This document shows positions 9,390-18,143 of a stretch of 46,739 nucleotides of DNA, piece by piece. Source of the DNA: Trichomonas tenax. Lineage: Eukaryota > Parabasalia > Trichomonadida > Trichomonadidae. The stretch's first letter is position 1. Every line of letters begins with the position of its first letter. A program made the translations under genes and the position numbers. The notes beneath the pieces are model-generated. The model searched no databases. It was not told the DNA's origin and saw only the letters and a program-made list of their open reading frames with translations. The stretch covers positions 1 to 46,739 of the forward strand of contig JALKBU010000346.1 of NCBI GenBank assembly GCA_023091735.1, written 5' to 3'.

Positions 9390-9905
9390 TTACTTAAGGA
9401 GTGTGCCGTTGAACTTCTGGACGAACCATTCCTTAGCCTCCTCACGCTTTACACGCTGGTTTGGACCGATACGGGACTGGCAGTGCTTGCGGCGGGAGAT
9501 ACGGTTGCCTGGGCGCTCAAGAACGACATAAAGATCCATGCCGTGGATACCGATATCACGATCGTACTTAAGACCAAGATCGATGTGCTCCTTGATGCCG
9601 AAGCCGAAGTTGCCTTCAGAAGAGAAGCAGCGCTGAGAAATTTCGTAATCGTGGACCTGAAGAGCACGGTTGAGAATTTCGAGAGCCTTTGGGCCACGGA
9701 TTGTTGCGTAAGCAGCAATCTTATCGTTACGACGGATGCCGAACTTTGGAATTGTGCGATGAGAGCGAGCAAGCATAGCCTGCTGCTTTGTGAGCTGTTC
9801 GATAACGCGAGAAGCACGTGTGACCTGATCACCGACAGCACCTGGGTTAATGTTGATGCAGAGCTTTGCAACACGGATTTCGTTGAGCTTGTTAGCAGCA
9901 CTCAT
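9390..9905 (-). CDS. RPL11: 60S ribosomal protein uL5 (RPL11)
   Basis: The 171-residue protein matches eukaryotic uL5 throughout, against about 178 in human. Landmarks are LNEIRVAKLCININPGAVGD, RSHRTIPKFGIRRNDKIAAY, GNFGFGIKEHIDLGLKYD and GIHGMDLYVVLERPG. It binds 5S rRNA with uL18 in the central protuberance. The start MSAANKLNEIRVAK fits the family. A 12-codon extension to 9941 is open but looks like leader. Codon use is richer in G/C-ending codons than its neighbours, as expected of a highly expressed gene. Two AAAAGTGA boxes lie about 33 and 55 bp upstream (9938-9945 and 9960-9967 on the + strand). Confidence 0.97.
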   Translation of the reverse strand: MSAANKLNEIRVAKLCININPGAVGDQVTRASRVIEQLTKQQAMLARSHRTIPKFGIRRNDKIAAYATIRGPKALEILNRALQVHDYEISQRCFSSEGNFGFGIKEHIDLGLKYDRDIGIHGMDLYVVLERPGNRISRRKHCQSRIGPNQRVKREEAKEWFVQKFNGTLLK

Positions 9906-10480
9906 TGACAGAAAGACGGACCATAACCGTAAAAACGTCACTTTTTTGATGTCGAGCTCTCACTTTTCGTTCATTTTATTCTTGTTTATAGATTCTACAT
10001 AAGGTATAGAAACGTTTTTCGATTAAAAATATGAAAGTGTAAAAAATTTTGAAGAAATTCTTGATAAAACGAAGAAATTATTTTGTTTCTAATTACTCTA
10101 TATATTTCTCATTATGTATTTCATATTAGTTTTGAATAATAATCACTATTTTTCATCGATAATCAAAACTTAATATTGGAGCTTCTCTTATATACATATT
10201 GATGTACAGCTTCATGTAGATTAATTTTTATAATTACCAAGAATCAAAATCATCAAATTTATATTCAACGAATTGATTTAATCTTTTCAAGACTTGCCAG
10301 GTCATAATTAACTATAAAATTCAAAGTGGTAGGAATTTGCATGGTTATGTTGATCCAAAGATGTATAATTAAAGAAAATTGAAATTAGATTGAGCATATA
10401 TCTGAATTGATATGACAAGGCATTGCCCAAAGTAAAAAGTAGTTGATTTCGCATAAAACAATAAATACAAACATTGAAAA
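9906..10480. other. Intergenic DNA between uL5 and the DENN-like gene
   Basis: The first 70 bp hold two TCACTTTT boxes serving the uL5 gene. The remainder is AT-rich with no visible gene, RNA or repeat. Confidence 0.4.
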
Positions 10481-11713
10481 TTAGACATCGCTGTCTGATT
10501 GTCTGCGATTGATAAGACCGAGCTTCGCTTCAATTAGTCTGCGATGCTTACGCATTACGGATTGGAAGTGTAAATCATTAGGATACATTTCCTTCAACTG
10601 ATTTACAATTGAAAGCGCAAATGAGAGATCTTTGTGTTCAATCTTCTCAACTGCTTCTGAAGGAGTATTTGATAAGAATGACTCACGAAGTTCCGATCTG
10701 TAGAGTCTTTCTTCACGCCATAAAGTCATTGTCTTTGTTTGCTCAAACTTCCTTAGTTCAGGAAATGTGAGTGTTTTCTTCTTCATTGCCGCACACATGA
10801 GAACATCGATCTCATCTGTAACAATTCTCTTGCCAATTAACTCGTGATATGGATTTGTTTCGAGATTACGATTTGCAATTGTGAGCATCAAATCGAATAG
10901 AAGCTTCTGCTTCTTGTGGATGATAACTGTATCGATGTTTGATCCTGTCTTTGTATCAATAATAACAATTGCACCAAAGCTTCTCTTAAAATCTGCGATT
11001 TTGCGGCATTCGTTTGTAACTCCGATGATTGAGTAATTTGCTTTAGGATCGAAAATCCTGTTGTCATACTTGTTGTTTGTGATCAGTATTTTACCTGTAA
11101 AATCGAATGGCTTGACTAAACCAACTAAAGACAAAACGCCACGTGATATCGATTCTTCATCATCACCTTTGACGAGAATACCCTTATCCAAGAGCATTGC
11201 TTTCCACAACGCAGTATAATCTGTATTCCTGCCAAAGTAATGATAAGGATCAAATGCACCGAAATCAATATCAGACTTCTTCACAGTGCGGCACTGATTA
11301 ATAGTAGAATATAAGACCTCACCGTTCTCCAAAAACTTCCAGCTTTTAATGAATGACAAGATAAGATCGTATCTTGTATATTCATTGTATTGATGATCAT
11401 TGGCTGGACAGTTTCTATCGGCTTCATCTAGTATGTTGATAAACAAGTATGGATACGGCTTTGTCGAGAGAATAATAATCGAGTGAATGTCGGCTCCAAG
11501 TTTGAAGCTCCATGTGTATGCGATAGTGTCAGACACAGTGAACGCAAACACTTTTGACTGCTTGTCCTCACTGAAGTCCTTAGGAAAAGAACCCATAATT
11601 AAGTCCTCATGGATGTTCTGGAAATTTAACTCCGCTGGGGTGAACTGATTGATGAAGGAGACCTTGCCACCCTTCCTTGTCATAAGAATCACACCATCAG
11701 CAAAGTTATTCAT
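10481..11713 (-). CDS. DENN-like protein (candidate DENND10/C9orf72-type Rab regulator)
   Basis: The chosen start (MNNFADGVILMTRKGGKV) gives 410 residues. An N-terminal alpha/beta region (1-110) resembles a longin/uDENN module. Then comes DYTALWKAMLLDKGILVKGD with EESISRGVLSLVGLVKPFDF, the cDENN pattern of a helix, a strand (here ILVKGD) and a helix. The strand ANYSIIGVTNE follows, as in small DENN proteins where the membrane-side loop ends in a GxxxG/N turn. The C-terminal 100 residues are helical and basic (MRKHRRLIEAKLGLINRR). DENN proteins act on Rab GTPases. The assignment rests on pattern alone and could be wrong. The 21-codon extension to 11776 is rejected because it covers two E2F-like sites. 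Confidence 0.45.
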   Translation of the reverse strand: MNNFADGVILMTRKGGKVSFINQFTPAELNFQNIHEDLIMGSFPKDFSEDKQSKVFAFTVSDTIAYTWSFKLGADIHSIIILSTKPYPYLFINILDEADRNCPANDHQYNEYTRYDLILSFIKSWKFLENGEVLYSTINQCRTVKKSDIDFGAFDPYHYFGRNTDYTALWKAMLLDKGILVKGDDEESISRGVLSLVGLVKPFDFTGKILITNNKYDNRIFDPKANYSIIGVTNECRKIADFKRSFGAIVIIDTKTGSNIDTVIIHKKQKLLFDLMLTIANRNLETNPYHELIGKRIVTDEIDVLMCAAMKKKTLTFPELRKFEQTKTMTLWREERLYRSELRESFLSNTPSEAVEKIEHKDLSFALSIVNQLKEMYPNDLHFQSVMRKHRRLIEAKLGLINRRQSDSDV

Positions 11714-11743
11714 TAAATCTAATATAATACTAAAAAATTCAAT

Positions 11744-11775
11744 GCGCGCCAAATTTGAGCAAAAAATTGGCGCCA
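11744..11775. promoter_or_regulatory. Paired E2F-like sites before the DENN-like gene
   Basis: GCGCGCCAAATTT at 11744-11756 and TTGGCGCCA at 11767-11775 both match the E2F/DP consensus TTTSSCGC on one strand or the other. They sit about 31-62 bp upstream of the preferred start at 11713. CpG/GC runs of this kind are rare in the surrounding AT-rich DNA. A small palindrome (CGAGGAATTTCCTCG) abuts them at 11776-11790. Confidence 0.5.
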
Positions 11776-11790
11776 CGAGGAATTTCCTCG

Positions 11791-12480
11791 ATTTTTATAA
11801 TCACTCTTTTTCTTGTGAGGAATGATATGCATTGGAGGAGATAAACATATTTGTCGTGGAAACGCCACAAAAAAGTATAGACCATGCTTGGTGAAATTTG
11901 TTAACGGAATGACACCTCAATTATCTCATGCAAATAGTTTTGCAAGGTCCTAAATAGCTTGTATTCTAACTATGGCATGTTTGTGACAATTTACAAAAAA
12001 ATTTTGTGCATTGTTTGCGGATTCAGGATTTATCATAGTTCCATTTTCATTTATACTCAATATAATCTATAATAGAATGGACAAAAAGGCACTTTATAGT
12101 TTAAATTTTGAGAATAATTTAAGGTTTTTGATAAACATTCATGTCTCCTATTTGAACACATCCGAAATAAACTTTCCTATAGGCCAATGAACTGCCAATC
12201 TCATGTCCTCTTTATTAAGATTCAATCGAGATTATATTGTCTTTATCTACATTATATTTCCTTGAAATACTCAGCAATAGATTCAAATTATAGTATTCTT
12301 GAATATTATTATTCAATAAATAGGAAATATCATGTTTATGAATGAAATTCAAATTCAATTTCTATTAATTCATAGAATATAAGGTCCATTCACTTTTGTT
12401 GTTGAATAAAATTTGTTAAGTGATTTTATGCATCAACATTCATGATGATGTGTTGATTGAGTTCATTTTTTAGAAATGTT
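11791..12480. other. Intergenic DNA between the DENN-like and phosphatase genes
   Basis: AT-rich. No gene is supported. A TCACTTTT box occurs at 12390-12397, about 180 bp before the phosphatase start, further away than the same box in other genes. Confidence 0.4.
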
Positions 12481-12544
12481 TGACTTGTAAAAATAATTGT
12501 GTCATGTAAATTGATTTTGACATGTAAACTATTGTGGCGCCAAA
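12481..12544 (+). promoter_or_regulatory. Phosphatase promoter: three TGACATGTAAA-type elements plus an E2F-like site
   Basis: TGACTTGTAAA (12481-12491), GTCATGTAAA (12501-12510) and TGACATGTAAA (12518-12528) are followed by TGGCGCCAAA (12535-12544). The last ends about 32 bp before the ATG at 12577. The first three are copies of the element seen before many genes in this window, and the fourth matches the E2F palindrome. Confidence 0.5.
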
Positions 12545-12576
12545 TTTTATTTGAATACTTTACATTAAATTGATCA

Positions 12577-13524
12577 ATGACTGAAAACTTTGATCCGATG
12601 GCAATGCTGAATACATTTTTCGGCTGCCACGACAGAATCAAATACTTCCCTTTCATATATATACCAGAATCGTATATAATTGAACTTTGCAACAGGATTC
12701 AGCCAATATTGCTTGCAGAACCTTCAATTATTTACTTAGACCTACCAATTAACGTCTGCGGTGATACGCACGGCCAATTTACGGATGTTTTAAGAATTTT
12801 CGACAACTTAGGAATGCCAGGTGATAAGCAATACTTATTCTTGGGCGATTATGTTGATAGAGGATCTCAGTCTGTTGAAAATATCATATTCTTACTCACT
12901 CTTAAATTAGTTTACCCAACAAAATTTTGGTTAATTCGTGGTAACCATGAAACAGAGGAAATTTCCACTGTCTATGGATTCCGCGACGAGGTTGTTAGAA
13001 GATACAGCTTTGATTTGTACTCAAGGTTGCTTCGTGTTTTTGATACGATGCCTTTTGCTGCCATTATAGCAAACCAAATCTTCTGCGTTCACGGTGGTAT
13101 TCCAGACACAAGTGTCACACTCGACGATATTAAGAATGTTAAGAGACCTGCCGAAATTACAGATAATTCACCAGTTATTGACCTTCTCTGGTCAGATCCA
13201 GGACCAGATACAGTTGGATTCAGAGCCTCACCCCGTGGTGTTTCGTACACATTCGGTGAGCAAGAATCAAAGAATTTCTTAGAAAGAAATAATTTCTCAT
13301 TAATCTTAAGAAGTCATGAATTTTGCCCAGAAGGCACTGCATTTCCGTTCGGAGAAAAGGGCGGATTTATTACTGTCTTCTCTGCCTCAAATTACTGTAG
13401 AACAATGAACTCAAGCGCTGCTCTTTCTATTAATGAGAAGATGGTCTTAAGATTCTGCGTATTTACACCAACGTCTAGCGAAATGCATGACGCGCCTCAA
13501 GTTCCAATGAAATGTAGTTGTTAA
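12577..13524 (+). CDS. PPP-family serine/threonine protein phosphatase catalytic subunit (PP1/PP5-like)
   Basis: The 315-residue protein carries the full PPP metal-site set: GDTHGQ, GDYVDRG, RGNHE, HGGIPD, the Trp/Asp in LLWSDPGPD, RGVSYTFGEQ, the LRSHEF histidine motif and FSASNYC. Length equals a bare catalytic subunit with almost no extensions. RSHE and FSASNY are closer to the PP5/PPEF spelling than to PP1 (RAHQ, FSAPNYC). GDTHGQ replaces the usual GD(I/V/L)HGQ. All metal ligands (Asp, His, Asp, Asn, His, His) are present, so it should be active. It probably works with targeting subunits encoded elsewhere. The promoter holds three TGACATGTAAA-type elements and an E2F-like site. Confidence 0.95.
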   Translation: MTENFDPMAMLNTFFGCHDRIKYFPFIYIPESYIIELCNRIQPILLAEPSIIYLDLPINVCGDTHGQFTDVLRIFDNLGMPGDKQYLFLGDYVDRGSQSVENIIFLLTLKLVYPTKFWLIRGNHETEEISTVYGFRDEVVRRYSFDLYSRLLRVFDTMPFAAIIANQIFCVHGGIPDTSVTLDDIKNVKRPAEITDNSPVIDLLWSDPGPDTVGFRASPRGVSYTFGEQESKNFLERNNFSLILRSHEFCPEGTAFPFGEKGGFITVFSASNYCRTMNSSAALSINEKMVLRFCVFTPTSSEMHDAPQVPMKCSC

Positions 13525-14028
13525 ATTTTTATTATTTGTTTCAAATTTACTTTTTTCAAACGGCATGAACATATATTTTAAGGATCCATTCCTCTGCGAC
13601 TATATTGTATCATTTAAAACAGTATGTTACCATTAATATTTTGAAGGTAAATGTGAATATTCAGCAATTAAAAGTAAAAATCGAACATTTTAGAGAAAAA
13701 TAAGACCCTTTTCAAAAATAGTAATGAATGATTTGTTTAAATTCTTGATGTTTTCGTATTTTTTGATTATTTCAGAGGAATTCATTAATTTTGCTAAATA
13801 TTTTTTTACTTTCTAAAAAGTCTTCGATTGAAAAAATCAATATTTGAAGTCGCAAAGCACATAAATAGAATATAGTACTGAATACAATAATACAATAATA
13901 TGTGTAACAGAAAATTGATATTTATCGTTGAAAATTCCTGAGAAATGAACATTGAATTAAAAATATTTACAAGTCAAAAAACATTTTACATGTCACCAAG
14001 AAAAAAAGTGTCCAAGAATTTCAAAATC
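13525..14028. other. Intergenic DNA and promoter of the importin-like gene
   Basis: The left part shows nothing recognisable. Before the start at 14029 lie TTTACAAGTCA (13966-13976), TTTACATGTCA (13985-13995) and AAAAAAAGTG (14001-14010). This is the typical promoter pair of the window, although the frame happens to be open through it. Confidence 0.5.
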
Positions 14029-17000
14029 ATGCAAAATTTTGAGGATGATGATGATGAACTCGATCCAGGTTATGTTGAAAACCTTATTTCTGCATCAGTG
14101 GATCCGAATTCACTAAATCCATCGGTTCTTGCTGCTTTAGAGAACTTAAAAAGTCATCCTGAACTTATTGATGCATTAATGAGCATAATTTTAAGGACAC
14201 AAGCACTCATTATCAAAAATACAGCATTAATTATCATGCAGCAAACGATAAAGAAACAATGGAAGCAGTTTTCACTTAATAGAAAGAAGATGTTGTATAA
14301 ATTTTTCATTGATTGTTTAAAGAATACAAATTTGGGCGCAGAAGACTGTTACACATTAGTTGCTTCGAATGTTTCATACATTGTTGAAAGAATTCGCAAA
14401 ATATTCCCTGAATTGAACAAATACATTCTCCAACCGCCTTCAAACTATAATGAATTGCCTGATTTTCTCGCAAGAATCAAACTTACAATAGATGTTTTAC
14501 AATATTTTCCAATTTCTACAATATTGCAAAATAATCAGCTATTTATGACCTTAATTTTGTTAGGAATCGAAAATGTTGAAGGAATGCAGCTGCTCAATCA
14601 ACTTATCAATCTTATTGCAGAATCAAAACAAGATTCGGAAAATATTGTAAATAACTCACAAAATGAACTCGAAGGACTTGCAACAATGCAACAAACAGAC
14701 GAAATTGTCGCAAGAATACAAGAACTTACAAAAATAGGACAAGAAAATACAACCTTACATGAAAATATCGAAGCTGTTTTACATTCTGAGATTTTTGGTC
14801 AAATTTGCGAAAGAGTCAATGCCATACGATTTTCAGTTCCAGATGACGCATATATCAATGCATATTTTGAAGTTACATCAATATTATCAAAGATTTTAGA
14901 TTTTGAGCCTGATTTTGTTTCAAATTTGTTAGAAGACGCTTTATCCGAAGATCTTCCAACATGGAATATGATTTTAGCACTTGATCACATTATCGAAAAC
15001 GCAGATGTTGAAGCGAGACTTCCTGATCTCTTCAAGGCTGTTTTTTCAAAAGAATTCGATGAAATTGATACACTCGAGGAACTCCCATTCATAGCCACTG
15101 CTCTGAAGAGATTCCCACACAGTATGATTTCATCGATTTTGATTCCTTTAGTTAAAGAGATGACTGGAAATCAAAACTTATTGTACATTGCATTATTGAT
15201 CCTCAAAGAGTTTATAATGAATGCTCCCGAGATGTTTACTGGTGAAATTAATGATATATGTGATGGAGTTGTTTCATTGGCTTTCCAGTCCAACAATTCA
15301 GAATTGGTTACTAAAGCAATCTCAATTATTAAAGCAGTAGATTCTGAAGATATTACTTCATTGAAGTCTGTTTTCGTCAAATACTTGAACAATCTCATTT
15401 TATTTATTGAGAACACAGGTGAAGGCGAAAGCATCATCGAGTCATTGAACTGCATCAGCTCTATCATGAATATCTCGCAATCAATCAATAGCGTTCTTCC
15501 CAGGTTATGGGCACTTAAAGACAAAATATCATCAGACGATCTTGAACAATATTTAGGCATAATTAAGAAAGCTATTGATAAGAGAGATAAACTCGAGACA
15601 AACATTGCAAACGAAATTCTTTCCTATGTTGCGCCGCCATTAGAAAGTGGCTGTTCTTTGACTCTTGCAGGTGCTTTGCTACTCGTTTGCGCTGCTATAT
15701 TACAAAAAGATGAATTAACAGAAGATATTTTGAGAATAGCTCATCCAGTTCTTCCATATATTTTGGAATGCCAAGATGAGTTGACTCCACCACGTGATGC
15801 TCTTCAGTTCCTTGCGATATTATGCGATGTTATGCGTGAAGAAGCTTCATATGTTGCAGAATTCTTCCCACAGATACAAAAAATTTTGCAAGTCGGAGGC
15901 GGAGGACATAGGAACGAGATATGGATTGAAGCAATAAGAACAGCTTGTTTCACAATTAGATATTGCGGAAACACTGATGCTGTTCCTTTAATTATCGTGA
16001 TTCTTATCAATCAACTTAATTCGAATTCCGATGATAGTATAATTGATGCACTTATTAATATTAAGTTAATAACTAAGTTCTTGACACCAGAATCTGCAGC
16101 GCAAATATATGAAAAGATTGCTCAAATAGCGAGAAGCACAAATTCCGATGAAATGCTTGAAAGATGCTTCGATACTTTAGTTAGATTCGCAAAATTCTGC
16201 CGCAATGTTATTGGTGAAGATTGCTTCGAGCTTTGTTCCCAATTCATCAACGGATTACTTCCAGCATCAAATCTTACATTCGAGTCTGAAGGCGACTTCA
16301 ACATGGCACTGCTTGATGCTTTTACAGAGTTATGTTACAGGGCAGTTGCTTTCTCACCGAGTGCAGCCGAACAGATTTGTCAGGCATATGTTAATTTTGC
16401 TGCAAGAAACAACGAATCATATTCAATCTTAATTACAAGGGTGTTCACAGGTGCCTTGGAAGCAGAGACAGCCACAGAAGCAATTGTTCACACATATCTC
16501 GAACTTCTTGGTGCCATTATTGAAACATCGACACCAAACATTTCGCAGCAGGATATTGTTTACGCTTTGAACTTAATGGTGAACAAGTTCCCAGGAAACA
16601 TTGGACTTGTTACATCGCAACTCGAAAGGTTTAACCAGTGGTGGAGCTTCGCAGTACAAAACAAAGAATCATTTGCTGATTTAGGAGCAAATATTGCATC
16701 ACTTTTTTTGACAATTTCTGCTGCTGAGCCAAGCTTCCCATTGGATATCTTGAATCAGGCTATTTCATTATATCCACCGAGCGACACTACTGAGTGCAGG
16801 AGAATGTCTAATTGCTTGCTCATTATTCTCACACGTGGTGAGATTCCAGTCCAAATTCAACAAAGTGTAACTCGTGGGTTAAGTTTGTTGTTTGCAATGC
16901 CTTCAAACGAGTTTAGAAAGCTCAAGCTTGAAGAGGAACTAGTTCAGACATTAACATCTGTCCTCAAACAACTTGTTACTGTAGAATCAAATATGCAAGC

Positions 17001-17064
17001 GGCAATGAATGCAGTTCAAGGTTCCGAATCAATGACTGCAAAATTGATAAATGTATTACAATAG
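14029..17064 (+). CDS. Importin-like karyopherin (importin-4/Kap123-like HEAT protein)
   Basis: The chosen start (MQNFEDDDDELDPGYVENL) gives 1011 residues of helical HEAT repeats, the size of importin-4/5. Near residues 60-90, LIIKNTALIIMQQTIKKQWK followed by a Trp/Arg-rich helix resembles the importin-N pattern (helices ending in LKxxVxxxW). Repeats run to the C-terminus, for example LPFIATALKRFPHSMISSIL. Importin-beta family members carry ribosomal proteins and histones into the nucleus with RanGTP release. Which receptor it is cannot be told by eye. The frame is open 28 codons further upstream to 13945, but those codons contain TTTACATGTCA and AAAAAAAGTG, so the inner ATG is favoured. Confidence 0.65.
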   Translation: MQNFEDDDDELDPGYVENLISASVDPNSLNPSVLAALENLKSHPELIDALMSIILRTQALIIKNTALIIMQQTIKKQWKQFSLNRKKMLYKFFIDCLKNTNLGAEDCYTLVASNVSYIVERIRKIFPELNKYILQPPSNYNELPDFLARIKLTIDVLQYFPISTILQNNQLFMTLILLGIENVEGMQLLNQLINLIAESKQDSENIVNNSQNELEGLATMQQTDEIVARIQELTKIGQENTTLHENIEAVLHSEIFGQICERVNAIRFSVPDDAYINAYFEVTSILSKILDFEPDFVSNLLEDALSEDLPTWNMILALDHIIENADVEARLPDLFKAVFSKEFDEIDTLEELPFIATALKRFPHSMISSILIPLVKEMTGNQNLLYIALLILKEFIMNAPEMFTGEINDICDGVVSLAFQSNNSELVTKAISIIKAVDSEDITSLKSVFVKYLNNLILFIENTGEGESIIESLNCISSIMNISQSINSVLPRLWALKDKISSDDLEQYLGIIKKAIDKRDKLETNIANEILSYVAPPLESGCSLTLAGALLLVCAAILQKDELTEDILRIAHPVLPYILECQDELTPPRDALQFLAILCDVMREEASYVAEFFPQIQKILQVGGGGHRNEIWIEAIRTACFTIRYCGNTDAVPLIIVILINQLNSNSDDSIIDALINIKLITKFLTPESAAQIYEKIAQIARSTNSDEMLERCFDTLVRFAKFCRNVIGEDCFELCSQFINGLLPASNLTFESEGDFNMALLDAFTELCYRAVAFSPSAAEQICQAYVNFAARNNESYSILITRVFTGALEAETATEAIVHTYLELLGAIIETSTPNISQQDIVYALNLMVNKFPGNIGLVTSQLERFNQWWSFAVQNKESFADLGANIASLFLTISAAEPSFPLDILNQAISLYPPSDTTECRRMSNCLLIILTRGEIPVQIQQSVTRGLSLLFAMPSNEFRKLKLEEELVQTLTSVLKQLVTVESNMQAAMNAVQGSESMTAKLINVLQ

Positions 17065-17436
17065 AGATAAATTAAAGCTATTCTTTAAAATTCAAAATCA
17101 TATTTGACAACTTAATTAAAATGATGTAAAGTCACTGTGTCTATTGTAATATATTCATTAAAACTTATAAAAGAGATAAACCTAAGTGATAATTTATATA
17201 TTCTTCTGAATTTATCATAGAAATTCGTTATTGACATGTAAAATTGTTAATTGTGACAATTGTTTGACATGTAAATTAACATAGTTTTTTCAAATGTTTA
17301 CAAAGACAAAATGTTCTGTAAACAAAAATATTCAAGATTAAGAAGATTTCAATTTCTTTGTAAACAATTCAAAATGAAGCCATGATGACGATTATTTTCG
17401 ATTGAATTGCTTGAATAAGTCCTTTTCTATCTCGCA
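17065..17436. promoter_or_regulatory. Intergenic DNA with two TGACATGTAAA elements before uL14
   Basis: TGACATGTAAA occurs twice in direct orientation at 17232-17242 and 17265-17275, 33 bp apart, about 160-205 bp before the uL14 start. Immediately upstream of the ATG is TCCTTTTCTATCTCGCA, a pyrimidine-rich initiator-like leader; no CACTTTT box is seen. No other gene is present. Confidence 0.45.
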
Positions 17437-17859
17437 ATGTCAAAGCGCGGTCGTACAGGTCAGCAGGGCACAAAGTTCGCCATGAAAGAGGGTCTTCCAG
17501 TCGGTGCAGTCATCAACTGCTGCGACAACTCTGGCGCTAAGAACATGTTCATCATCTCCGTTCGTGGACACAAGGGCCGTCTTAACCGCCTTCCAGCCGC
17601 CTCCGTCTCCGATCTCATCGTCGTTACATGCAAGAAGGGTAAGCCAGCCCTCCGCAAGAAAGTTTCAATGGGTGTCGTCGTCCGCCAGCGCGCTATCTGG
17701 CGCCGCAAGGATGGTGTCGTCATCGGATTCCAGGACAACGCCGGCGTTATCATCAACGAGAAGGGTGAAATGAAGGGCTCCGCTATCACAGGTCCAGTCG
17801 CCAAGGAAGCTGCAGAGCTTTGGCCAAAGGTTGCCTCCGTCGCCCCAGCCGTTTTCTAA
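17437..17859 (+). CDS. RPL23: 60S ribosomal protein uL14 (RPL23)
   Basis: The protein has 140 residues, exactly the length of human RPL23, and matches it end to end: [57 protein letters not shown] and the C-terminal [17 protein letters not shown]. uL14 sits at the subunit interface near the factor-binding site. Codons are strongly biased to C-ending forms (GTC, CGC, AAG, ATC), unlike the flanking genes, as expected of a very highly expressed gene. The stop TAAA may double as the trichomonad-type UAAA polyadenylation signal. Confidence 0.98.
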   Translation: MSKRGRTGQQGTKFAMKEGLPVGAVINCCDNSGAKNMFIISVRGHKGRLNRLPAASVSDLIVVTCKKGKPALRKKVSMGVVVRQRAIWRRKDGVVIGFQDNAGVIINEKGEMKGSAITGPVAKEAAELWPKVASVAPAVF

Positions 17860-18143
17860 AGGAATGGTGCCTTTATATTAGATTTTTATGCTTTTTTACT
17901 CGCAAATCGAAATCTTCAAACCAAATCTCATATAACTAATCATATATTGACAATATATTCTCTCGCACATAATAATTTTTGTTATTGTTTATTATTTCTT
18001 TAGATATTTTATATGAATTTTTAATATCAAAACAGATTTCGAACATTTTTGTTCGTTGTTGAGGATGCTTAGAAGGAATGTAAATAAAAGCGTCCATTTT
18101 AAATAATAATAAAAAAATATTCAAATAATAATCAAAAACAATC

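Noticed and set aside
9348..9908. A 186-codon open frame opposite uL5
   Set aside because: It is a mirror of the biased codons of uL5 on the other strand, with no domain of its own.
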